Source: Triglochin maritima
Lineage: Eukaryota; Streptophyta; Magnoliopsida; Alismatales; Juncaginaceae
Length of the DNA stretch: 64,000 nucleotides
Assembly (NCBI GenBank): GCA_963682175.1
Contig: OY821774.1
Coordinates: forward strand, 47,258,201-47,322,200
Direction: 5' to 3'
Positions 24,252-35,100 of this stretch are shown one piece after another (position 1 is the stretch's first letter; each line of letters starts with the position of its first letter). The notes below the pieces were generated by a model that worked only from the letters and a program-made list of their open reading frames with translations, did no database searches and was not told where the DNA came from. Made by a program: the position numbers and the translations under genes.

Positions 24252-26660
24252 ATGGGTTCGTCGTCGTCGTCGGAGAAGAGATCGGCGGACGGATCCCCAT
24301 CCCCTCCGGTGACAGGAGCCCAACCCAAACCTCCACCGGCGCTACCTTCCCACCAGATGGACTCCGACGAGGACGACGACAACGTCAAGCAGCTCAACGA
24401 GTGCTCCACACTCTACTTAGCCCTACAGGTGAGGTCACTCAACTCCCCCTTTCCCTTCGCTTCCAAATCGCACATCGCTGACCGTGATTCGGGCTTTTCG
24501 TTGCAGGATTGCCTCGTCCGGACCGATAGGAACTGGAAGTCTTGCCAACCAGGTTACATTTGAGTTTACTTTTTTTTTAATAAAAAAATCTGGATGTGAA
24601 GTCATAGAGTTTAGGGATGGCTTTTGATTGATTTATCTGCTGGAAGTTGTGAAATGAGCTACATTACTTGTCCAAAGTTCGCAATTTTACGCACTTTTGA
24701 GAAATAATTATCAGTTTTCTACTAATATCAGACTTTACTTGTTAGAAGAACTAGGGTTCCTAAAACCAACCTGTTTCATCTAAAGTTACGCTCTTTGGAG
24801 AAATAAATATTAGTTTTCTGCCTAAGACCGTTCTTAGGTCATTGCTTTGTTAAACCTGTACAATGTTGTCTTGGATGAGACATTAGACTTAACAACTAGA
24901 CTATAAAATAATCTCTCTTCTGAAATCGGAAGCAGAGCATCACAATTAACGCTCGGTCATTCTTAAAATTGATAGGTAGTTTGCTACCTAACATTGCAAG
25001 GGGCTGAAGGCTAGGCTTTTGTGCTATCAAGTTTTGTCTAGATGGTTTTGGTGTTATACATTCATGATATGTTTGTTGAAAAGCTTAACATGAGTTTGGG
25101 ATTGATAATCGACTATGCGAAGTTGTTAAATCTTCCAGTGGTAAAAAAGTTAACTCTTGAAAGTAAAACCTAATCCTTTCAGGAATAAATTAAAATGGGA
25201 GACGCTTGCATAATTTTTACAACCAAATGCGTAACTCATATGGTAGTTGTGGGAACTTAACTTTGGAGCTCCCGTAAGATTGTTTCAAGTTTGGATGTCT
25301 ATGAATATCTAATATCAAACATTTGATAACATCAATAATTCAATAGTAGAGAAATGACCAAAAAGTGTAACTCAGTTTCCTTAGTCATTGACTGACTCGT
25401 TTCACTTGAGGAGTTGTGGTTCTATAAGCAAGAGGTGATTATACATGATTAATTTATTTGGAAATTTATGATAAGACTTGGTTTTTTTCCTTCCTGAAAT
25501 ATGAAATATTGAGTTCTAAGTTCTAACACAGGGGGACTTTCTAAGGTAGACAATTATACGTGTTGGTGGTATTTTTCTATAGTTTTGACCATGGGTTTCC
25601 CCACTTTATCATGTTGAACTTGAAGTCATAAATATCTCTTTTCCTACAAAAGTGCTTTAATTAGTTTTTTTCTTAACGAGGGCAGTGTCAGTTGGAAATA
25701 GGTGTGAGAAATCATTACGTTGTTTCCCCTCTTCTGTAGTCACTGGAATCACTCCCTATGCTGCAGCACATCATTCCTGGGTAGTGAGCTATTTAGGGAG
25801 ATATTTTTTAATCCGACATCTATTACTTGGACTACCCTACCCAGATTGACCCATCCAAGACCTTTCAGCTTGTGATTTCTATTTATTGTTGAGGTGTTAT
25901 GGCTACCATTGATGCATGGGAAATTCACACCTTGATTACAGGAAGTTCTCGTGGCTACCATTGGATAAGCATGTCTCCTGAAATTAGATCTTCTTGGGAT
26001 CGTCATACTTTAGATTAATGGCTATGGAAGGTAAAAGACAACATTGGTGTGCAATAGTTGATTGAAGGTAGGTTTAGAAATATCTAATAGGTCTGTAGAT
26101 TCTAATATGTGGTGGTGGCAAATAAGGTATTGAACAAATATGCATGGGCGTTCAATATTAGTTGTCTTAACAGATCTTGGCTCGCCTTTCCTGCCTTGTA
26201 AGTCTTCACTGTATTATATAGCTTTCTGAGGATGCAGGCACAAAATTCTTCGTGTGAATGACAAGTGAAATGTTAAACATCTTGCGACTAGCAACTTATG
26301 TGGCCCTTCTATTTTGATTATATTTATACATAGGGATCTGAATAATTATCGACGCTCCAGCATGTCATAGGTTGGGCGGACATGTATTGCCTGTTCGACT
26401 GAATCATCTCTGTGTACATATTTTTTTTCTGCCTGGTTCATAATTAGCAGCACTAATGACCAATTTTCTTCCTTTATACTGCTTGCACCCACCTTTCTAT
26501 GATTTTTTAAGAAGGAACCTTTTAATGATTAAAGGCACCTTAAATTGTTTTACAAGTGAAATATTTTGGTTTTTTATCTGACGGGTGCATACTTTTTGAA
26601 TCAGAAGTGCAAGCACTAAAAGCTTGTCATTCAAGGAAGAACAATGCTAAGGACAAATGA
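24252..26660 (+). CDS. COA4: COA4-like twin CX9C mitochondrial assembly factor
   Basis: Three exons: 24252-24428, 24507-24552 (46 bases) and 26605-26660 (56 bases), encoding 92 residues. Junction phases are 0 and 1 with GT-AG boundaries. The N-terminal half is Ser-, Pro- and Asp-rich and disordered. The C-terminal half is a CHCH fold with C51-x9-C61 and C72-x9-C82. Such proteins enter the intermembrane space through the MIA40 oxidative pathway. The closest family I recognise is COA4, which assists cytochrome c oxidase assembly. A second CX9C protein of similar size cannot be excluded. The last exon follows a 2052-bp intron and supplies the final Cys, so stopping at exon 2 would leave half of the second motif. 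Confidence 0.85.
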
Positions 26661-28136
26661 CTTTTTTCCTTTTTGATCCTCTTGCAACTCAGTGTCACCA
26701 GAAAGTAGCTTTCAAACGGCAGCCGGACTTCTAAAAGATGAAGGTTTGTTGGAACTTTTAGATCTTAGATGCAACTTTTGTTTCCCAAATACAGAATGAA
26801 TATAATCTATTTTCTCTTGTTCACAGGAAATAGTAAGTTCAGACCCTGTAAATTTGTTCTTTAGCTTTAAATTTTTTTATCAGTAGAATTTGTTTTGTAG
26901 CTTTATTTAAAAAAAGGGAAATCCTTTATGAATTTGTTTACAATTTTTGTACTACAAGTTTTGCTTAAGCTGAATGTGGTTGAGATTAGTGTTTACTGTT
27001 GATTACTTGAATTTGAGGATGGTGGTTATCATGGTTTGCTGTTTTTCAGATTTTTCTTTAATGGCGATTCTTTTGCTGTAATGTTCTGTGGAAGTTCGAC
27101 GTGGCAAAATAAAGGATGTTAACAAATTCATAAAGGATTTCCCTTTTTAGTATCTAAATAAAAAAGATAAATTGAAGCATATGAATTCAGCATGTGACCT
27201 GATGATCTGTCTTTCCCAAAGCTGAGTTTCTTTTCAACCCATCCACCAATTGCAGGAGCCGTTTCAAAACGTTCACATTATCTAAAATAATGCATGATTT
27301 CTTGTTGGACCAATTGTTGTTTGAAAGTTTCGTTTGACTTCTACTACAGATGGCTCATGTCCTACTAAACTGGTTTGATTTTTATGGTGGATGAAAGATG
27401 CTCTGCATGATTCACACGCCGGCTTATCCCTAGTAGAATACCTTCTTTCCAGACAACCAAGAGAACAAAAGATGTTTGAACTTTGACATTGACCGTATCA
27501 ATCCTTGGCCATCCCCTTTCACATGCACATCCTCAATTGTTTTTTGGAGATAATTAGGTGGTCATCCTCGAAATAAGTTAAAAGGAAAACGATTTTTGTA
27601 GATTTATTTGTTGTAGCTTTGGTGTAGAATGGGTCCAAACGTAAATTTTCTCTCTTGATTTTTGGGGTTAATTACCATTTGTCCCTCTAAGTTATACTTT
27701 GATTTCACTTTGTCATCTGAACTTCAAAAGTTAACCGCCTTAATTGTATTTTCGATTGTAACATTTTGCATCCTTAAACTTTAAGAATGACTATTTGTAT
27801 TCCCTTAACTAACACTTGGGCCAAAAACATTTACCAAGAGTATGGCTATTTGTATTTCCCTCAAAACACAAGTCGGAGCACAATTTGCTAAATATGTGAT
27901 TAATTTGTAGGAAAAACTTAAGGAATTAAGGAAAATTGACCTTCTTAGATCAGTCAGATTGATTAGCGGGAAAACTTAGAAATTCAGAAAATATATTAAA
28001 GATAAGTTCTCCAACATCATCCACTCAAAAGCCAAAGGAAGCCAATTTTGTGCATTATACCTAAATTCAGAGTAATCAGTTTATACCATAAGATACTTGT
28101 TTTAATATACTAATTACCAACTACCAAGTCTAAAGT
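26661..28136. other. Intergenic sequence with a perfect inverted repeat and a repeat-like tract
   Basis: No gene seen. A perfect 28-bp inverted repeat (26911-26938 and 27121-27148) is listed separately. The tract at about 27660-27850 (ATTACCATTTGTCCCTCTAA and following) has the look of a dispersed plant repeat, but I found no termini. Confidence 0.5.
26911..27148. repeat. 238-bp segment bounded by perfect 28-bp inverted repeats
   Basis: Left arm 26911-26938 and right arm 27121-27148 are exact reverse complements over 28 bases (core AGGGAAATCCTTTATGAATT). The 182-bp loop is AT-rich and non-coding. This could be a small MITE or a hairpin-forming remnant. No clear target duplication was found next to the arms. 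Confidence 0.7.
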
Positions 28137-29030
28137 CCCGAGATTTCGGGGGCGTTTGGATAGGAGGGGATCCAGCTCCCCAAGCCCTCCGGAGCTACTA
28201 CAGTGAAAATAGGTGATCCAAACATGTAGAGGGATCCCAGGGAGCTGAGCTCCCAACCCGCAAGTCGAGGCATATTTTTTGCCTGGAGGGAGAAGCTCAG
28301 GTGATGAGCTTCTCGCAGCTCCTGCACATGGTGGGTTGATGATGGTTTTTTTAGGACAATAATACCCTGCTCAATTAAGCATATGCCAGGTCAAAAATTA
28401 CAGATCATGCCACTAGGGATTACTTGTAGATCACATGTCCTGCGTGAAGAAAAATTACGCCTCTCCCTCCCGCAGCTTCTGTCCATACCCGTTGGAGTTC
28501 TCGCCACTCCTTCCCGCGCGCCGTTATCTGGAGTTGGTCGCCGCAAGTGAGTTCACCCCTTCTCCTTTGTTGTCGTTTGCTTGCACAAAATGACAGTTTA
28601 GTTTGCTTTTAGTTTCTGCAGGGTGAAACTGTTTAGTGTATGAGAATTCCATAGTACAAGTAGTGAATTTTGTTACTCATAGTTTTGTGCCGAACAAGTA
28701 CTTCAGCAATATAATGTTTTTACTTTGTTACCTGAAAAAAATCATTGTGTGAAGTAATTTTTTTACTTAGCAATTATGTTAAATAAGAACATAATCTAAA
28801 CTATACACAATGAAGGTTGCTGCTTTGATGAGAAGGTTGGAGGGCAATTTCGGAATTTCTTCCGACAAGACATGTGGGGATCATATACCTTCTTGACATC
28901 CAAATGGCTCCCCATTTAGACCGGAAAGAAGCAACTTCTGGATCTACAAACCCAAGAGCTGGATTCCTACCAGAAGCTCGTAGCTGGGAGTTCCAGCCTT
29001 CGTGTCTAGAAAACTCAAAACCAAAATATG
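28137..29030. mobile_element. Possible non-autonomous DNA transposon remnant
   Basis: The sequence starts with GGGGGCGTTTGGAT and has repeated AGCTCC-type words in both orientations near its two ends (28150-28330 and 28890-29010), a look shared by PIF/Harbinger- and hAT-type non-autonomous elements. I could not define exact terminal inverted repeats or a target duplication, so the call is tentative. Confidence 0.3.
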
Positions 29031-29092
29031 CCGAATAAGTAAAAGAAAATCAATTTCAAGGGAAACGACCTCCTAGTCCTAGTTCTCAGCTT

Positions 29093-29100
29093 CTATATAT
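29093..29100 (+). promoter_or_regulatory. Probable TATA box of the AT74-like gene
   Basis: CTATATAT-type box about 60 bp upstream of the ATG at 29158. Confidence 0.45.
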
Positions 29101-29157
29101 TAATTAATTGAAACGAAAGAGTCCAATCAGAATCTCAATCAAACCAACAAACCAACC

Positions 29158-32100
29158 ATGAACCGCCAGTCCGACGACCCCCACCGGCACCTCCCGAAGC
29201 GTATAATCCTCGTCCGGCACGGCGAGAGCGAGGGAAACCTCGACACGGCCGCCTACACCACCACCCCCGACTACAAGATCCCCCTCACTCCTCTCGGCCT
29301 CCGCCAGGCCCGCGCCGCCGGCCTCTCCATCCGCCGCGCCATCTCCGACTTCGATCCCACCACCAACTGGCAGGTCTACTTCTACGTCAGCCCCTACGCC
29401 CGCACCCGCTCCACCATGCGGGAGCTTGGGAAGGCCTTCCCCAAGGAGAGGGTGATTGGGGCCAGGGAGGAGTGTAGGGTTAGGGAGCAGGATTTCGGCA
29501 ACTTTCAGGTTCAGGAGAGGATGCGGGTTGTTAAGGAGACTAGGGAGAGGTTCGGGAGGTTCTTCTTTCGCTTCCCCGATGGGGAGTCGGCTGCCGATGT
29601 CTTCGACCGGGTCTCAGGTTTGTTTGTTTGTTTGTTTGTTATTACTCAATATTCTTCTTCATTTTCTTTCTAGTTTCTACAAATGGATGAATAATGTTAG
29701 TTATGTGATCTCGGCTGGGCGCAAATTGGTACATCTCTAGAGATCTGAGTTTGCGGCGATTAGCGGGTTGCATCCTGAGGTTTAGTTGGAAATGAGTTGA
29801 AATTGATGTTCAAAATGAAATCTTTGATCCATATATTCAATGAGTTTAGATTGCAGCTATACAAGACTATAATTTAGCAATATGCTTACCGGAAATGTTT
29901 AGAATCTTTTGCTCTGAAATAAATAGAAAAATAAACAATATATACCTTTAAGTACAGGAGACTCTTCGTACTTCATACAGTCATCTCAATACTCAACTGC
30001 AATTTGACTCAATTAAAGTACCCAAGATGATTGTAAGCTAAAAATAATCAAGGCCCTAGATTCGCCTGTTGGTATTTTTTAATTTTTCCTGACATCTTGT
30101 TCCGTTTTAATTGACCACACCTAGTCAACTACTTCCAATGGCTGTGTTGTTGTTTACCTTGAATAAGTGTTTAAAGTATACGTGCAGAAAAATAGACAAT
30201 CGGTCGACCGGATGAAGTGATTCGGTCGACCGGATGTGTGTTAATTTACCCAGCAAAAGTGCTTGTTGTTTTTCGGTCGACCGGAATCTTGGATTCGGTC
30301 GACCGGGAACAAATCTGGAGCTGGGCAAAAAGTTACTGTTGTTTTTCGGTCGACCGGAACCTTGGATTCGGTCGACCAGAAACGTTCGAGGAGCTGGGAG
30401 AAAAGTGTCTGTTGAAATTCGGTCGACCGGAACTTAAGTGTACGGTCGACCGATTATGCACTCGCGCAAGCCAGAAAAGTTACTGTCGATTTTCGGTCGA
30501 ACGAGACTCCAATTTCGGTCGACCGTTGGAATACAGTTATTGGATCGGTCGACCGATGCACCCGATCAGTCGACCGTTTGGACCCAGTTCTGCCCACGTT
30601 TTGCACATTACTCCACCCGATTTTGGTGCAACTTATACTTGTTTTGGCATCATATATAAAGACAATTTCGTCCCCTTTGTATAATCAATCAATCAATTAT
30701 TTCTATTATCCACTTTTATGTTCTTGAGAGAAAAGAGAGAGAGAGCATCCTTGTGATTTGGTAGGAGAGATTTGAGTCGGGTTCTTCGTCGGTTCGTTCG
30801 CGTCTCCTGTAAGCATCTCTTGTAATACGTTTCTCTATAATGGATTTGAGTTGTGTCGTCCGTGGTTTTTCCCGCATTGGGTTTCCACGTTAAATCTTGC
30901 GTGTTTGTGTAGTTTGAATCTTGGATTTGCGTTTTGTTCTCAAGTTTAGCCAATTGGATTCGTGTTTTTGTTCCGCTGCGTATTTGGATTGGTTTTAATT
31001 CCTAACAACTGGTATCAGAGCATTTAGGTCCGAATTTGGGGATTATTTTTTCAACTTTTGTCAAATACTTATGGCGAATAATTGGAAAATTGAGAAGTTG
31101 AGCCGAGATGTTAATTTCGGTTTGTGGCAAGTCAAAATGCACGCAATTCTGGTGCAGCAAGAGGTGAAGGACGTTCTTGAGGGTATGGATAAGTTGCCAA
31201 AAGAAATGTCCGATCAAGATAGGCAAAAACTTGATCGAAAGGCGATGTCAACCATCAAGTTGTCGTTGTCCGACGAAGTTCTGAGAGAAGTGTTGAATGA
31301 GAAAACGACTGCAAGTATGTGGAAGAAATTAGAAGAGGCCTACATGAAGGAGTCACTTGCTAGCCGGATTATCTTGAAGAAGAAGTTGTTCCTATTCAAG
31401 ATGAAGTCGGGTATCTCTCTTCAGCAACACTTGGATGATTTCAATGCAATCATCATGGACTTGGAGAAGGTTGAAGCAAGGTTTTCTGATGAGGATCAGG
31501 CGATCATTTTACTTTGCTCGTTGAGTTCTTCATATGATCACTTCGTGGAGACGATGATGTACAGCAGGACCGACATCTCTCTTGCGGATGTCAAAAACGC
31601 ACTCTCCTCCAAATCTGATATGGAGAAGAGGTCTGATGGTTCTGATTCGAGCAAAAGTGAGGCACTTGTTGCTCGTGGTAAGGGGAAAGAGAGGAGTTTC
31701 TCAAAGAACACCTCTAAGACCAAGTCAAAGGACAAAGATATTATTTGTCATTACTGCAAGAAGAAGGGTCACAAGATATCAGAATGTTTTAAGCTACAGA
31801 ACAGAGAGAAGCAAATGGGTTATAGTAGTGGTGATCAATCAAGTTCGAATGTCGCGGAGTCCGATTCTGATTTTGTGTTGGCAGCTACAGGTTCTTCTGA
31901 AGCTTCCGACAGTTGGGTGATTGACACGGGCAGTACATTCCACTTAACTCCGAATAAACACTGGTTTTCATCTTATGAAACAATGTCAGGTGGAATGGTT
32001 GTGATGGGCAATGGTGACAGGTGCGAGGTTGCGGGAATTGGTTCTGTCAGATTGAGGACCCATGATGGCCTAGTCAAGATTCTATCGGATGTGCGACATG

Positions 32101-35100
32101 TTCCGAAGGCGAGCAAGAATCTGATTTCAGTAGGTAGCCTGACTGCAAAGGGCTACAAATTCAGTGGTGAGGATGACTGCATATCCATCACCAAAGGATC
32201 ACTTATTCTGATGAAAGGGAAGAAGCTTGGGCCCGGTAAGCTTTATATGTTTAAAGGAGAAACTGTTGTGGGTGACGCAGCTGTAGCGTCATCGTTGTCT
32301 GGTGAGAAGAATGCCCAACTTTGGCATATGAGGTTGGGGCACATGAGCGAGAAATGCATGACGGTGTTGAACAAACGTGGTTTGTTTGGAAGTCAGAAAA
32401 TCGGCAGTCTGGACTTCTGTGAATTTTGTGTTTTTGGGAAGTAGAAGAGGGTTAGCTTCTCAGCAGCTAAGCACACCACCAAGGCTACTTTAGATTATGT
32501 CCACTCTGATTTATGGGGACCTTCTCAGGTTCCATCAAAAGGTGAAGTTCGCTACATGCTCACATTTATTGATGATTTCTCCAGGAAGACTTGGGTTTAT
32601 ATTCTGAAACAGAAGAGCGATATGTTTCAGAATTTTCAGCACTGAAAGGTTATGATTGAAAATCAAACAGGAAAGAAAATTAAGGTTCTAAGGACGGATA
32701 ATGGTTTGGAGTTTTGTTCCTCAGAGTTTAACGATTTCTGCAAGGATGAAGGAATTGTGAGACGTTGAACCGTACGTCACACACCACAACAGAACGGAGT
32801 AGCGGAACGTCTGAATCGAACTCTCTTGGAGAGAGCTCGATGTATGCTTCTGAATGCGGACCTGACTAAGGATTTTTGGGCAGAAGCAGTGTGTACCGCT
32901 TGTTATTTAGTGAACCGTTCGCCTCACACCGTTTTGGATATGAGAACACCGGAAGAAGTTTGGACAGGTGGAGCTTCAGATTTGTCCAAGTTGAGAGTCT
33001 TCGGTTGTCCAGCGTACGCACATGTAGATCAAGGAAAGTTGAATGCTCGGTCGTTGAAGTGTATATTCCTTGGCTACGATTTGGGTGTGAAGGGTTATCG
33101 TCTGTGGTGCAAGGAATCTCAGAAGCTCATGGTTGAAAGAAATGTTGTCTTTAATGAGCTTGTTATGTTACCTTCCAGGAAAGACACTGTTATTTCTACT
33201 CCCGTGTCAAGTGGGACTCCAGTTCAGGTGGAGCCACCGGTAGTGACTGCTGATGAGGATACCGGTGTGACACAAGGAGAGAGTTCGAAATCTGAGGAAG
33301 ATGAAGAGTATTTGTTAGCAAGGGACAGAGAGAGACGGCTGACCAAGAAACCTCGTAGATATGCCGAATCAGTCCTTGCATATGCTCTTAGTGCAGCTGA
33401 AGATATTGGAGCCTCTGGTGAGCCGAGCAAGTATTCAGAGGCAATTTTGGCACCCGATTCAGCTGCTTGGGTGGGTGCAATGAATGAAGAGATGGAGTCT
33501 CTTCATAAGAACCAAACTTGGAAGTTGGTAGAACTTCCAAAAGGAAAAAGGGTCGTTAGCTGCAAATGGGTCTTCAAGAAGAAAATCGAGGGTATTTCAG
33601 ATGTGTGGTACAAAGCTCGATTGGTTGCTCGTGGTTTTAGTCAGGTGGAGGGTGTGGATTATAGCGATATTTTCTCACTCGTTGTGAAGCATACTTCTAT
33701 TCGTGTTTTGTTGAGTTTGGTTGCAATACATGATTTAGAGTTAGAGCAACTAGATGTGAAGACCGCTTTTCTACATGGAGAATTAGAGGAGCAAATTTAC
33801 ATGTCTCAGCCGGAGGGCTTTGTGGTCGATGCTAAGGAGAATCAGTTCTGTTTGCTGAAGAAGTCGCTTTATGGGTTAAAGCAGTCGCCTCGACAATGGT
33901 ATAAAAGATTTAATTCTTTTATGGTTGGACATGGGTACAGCAGGTCCCAGTATGACTGCTGCGTTTACCGAAAGGTATTTTCAGATGACTCTCTCGTTTT
34001 GTTATTACTCTATGTAGATGATATGTTGATAGCAACTAAGGACAAGTCTAAAATTTCTGAGCTTAAGGAGTTGTTGAAGGCTGAGTTTGAGATGAAAGAT
34101 CTTGGATCAGCAAAGAGGATTCTAGGTATGGAGATACGTCGCGATCGTACATGCAAGAGTTTGTTTCTCTCCCAGCAGCAATATATTGAGAAAGTCTTGC
34201 ATCGTTTTGGCATGGAGAATGCCAAGTCTGAAAGAATTCCTCTCGCAACGCATTTTAAGCTCTCGGTAGACTTGTGTCCCAATGAGGAGGAGGACAAGGC
34301 ATACATGTCACGTGTGCCTTATACTAGTGCAGTTGGCAGTTTGATGTATGCTATGATATGCACTCGTCCAGATATAGCTCAGGCGGTCAGTGTGGTGAGC
34401 CGCTATATGTCGAATCCAGGAAAGGAGCATTGGTCAGCTGTGAAGTGGATTCTCCGGTATCTAAAAGGTAAAACTAAGCTATCTCTGAAATTCGGTCGAT
34501 CTTCGTATTCATTAATGGGGTTTGTTGATGCCGACTACGCGGGAGACCGCGATAGACGAAGATCTATGACTGGTTATGTGTTTACTGTTGGGAGCACGGC
34601 TATTAGCTGGAAAGCGACGTTGCAACACACTGTTGCTTTGTCTACAACGGAGGCAGAGTATATGGCAGCGACCGAGGGTATCAAGGAAGCTCTTTGGCTG
34701 AAAGGTTTATTTGGAGAGCTTATTCCAGGTCAGAATACAGTGGTTGTTTATTGTGATAGTCAGAGTGTCATTCATCTGACGAATGATCAGATGTACCACG
34801 AAAGGACGAAGCATATCGACGTCCGTTATCACTTCATTCGGGAAGTTGTTGCTGAAGGAGGTGTGGTGGTGAAGAAGGTGGACACTGAAGATAATCCTGC
34901 TGATATGTTGACGAAGCCAGTTATTTCGACTAAGTTTATGGTATACGTGAACTTGGTTGGTTTGAGTTCCGAGTAGGTGGAGCTAAGACGACGACACAAT
35001 GAGGAAGGAAGTGTTTCCTTCAAAGAGTTACAAGGGTTATTCAAGGTAAAGGTGGAGATTGTTGTTGTTTACCTTGAATAAGTGTTTAAAGTATACGTGC

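Larger units (their letters stand above)
30145..31007 (+). repeat. 5' LTR of the Copia element
   Basis: 863 bp, TGTTGTTG...CCTAACA. U3 carries the palindrome array (30201-30576), followed by a TATA box at 30653 and a GAGAGA-rich stretch near 30735. Confidence 0.94.

Noticed and set aside
30201..30576. CRISPR-like repeat-spacer array
   Set aside because: The regular 73-bp spacing is superficially similar, but the repeat is only a 10-bp palindrome, spacers are themselves repeated, and the context is a plant LTR.
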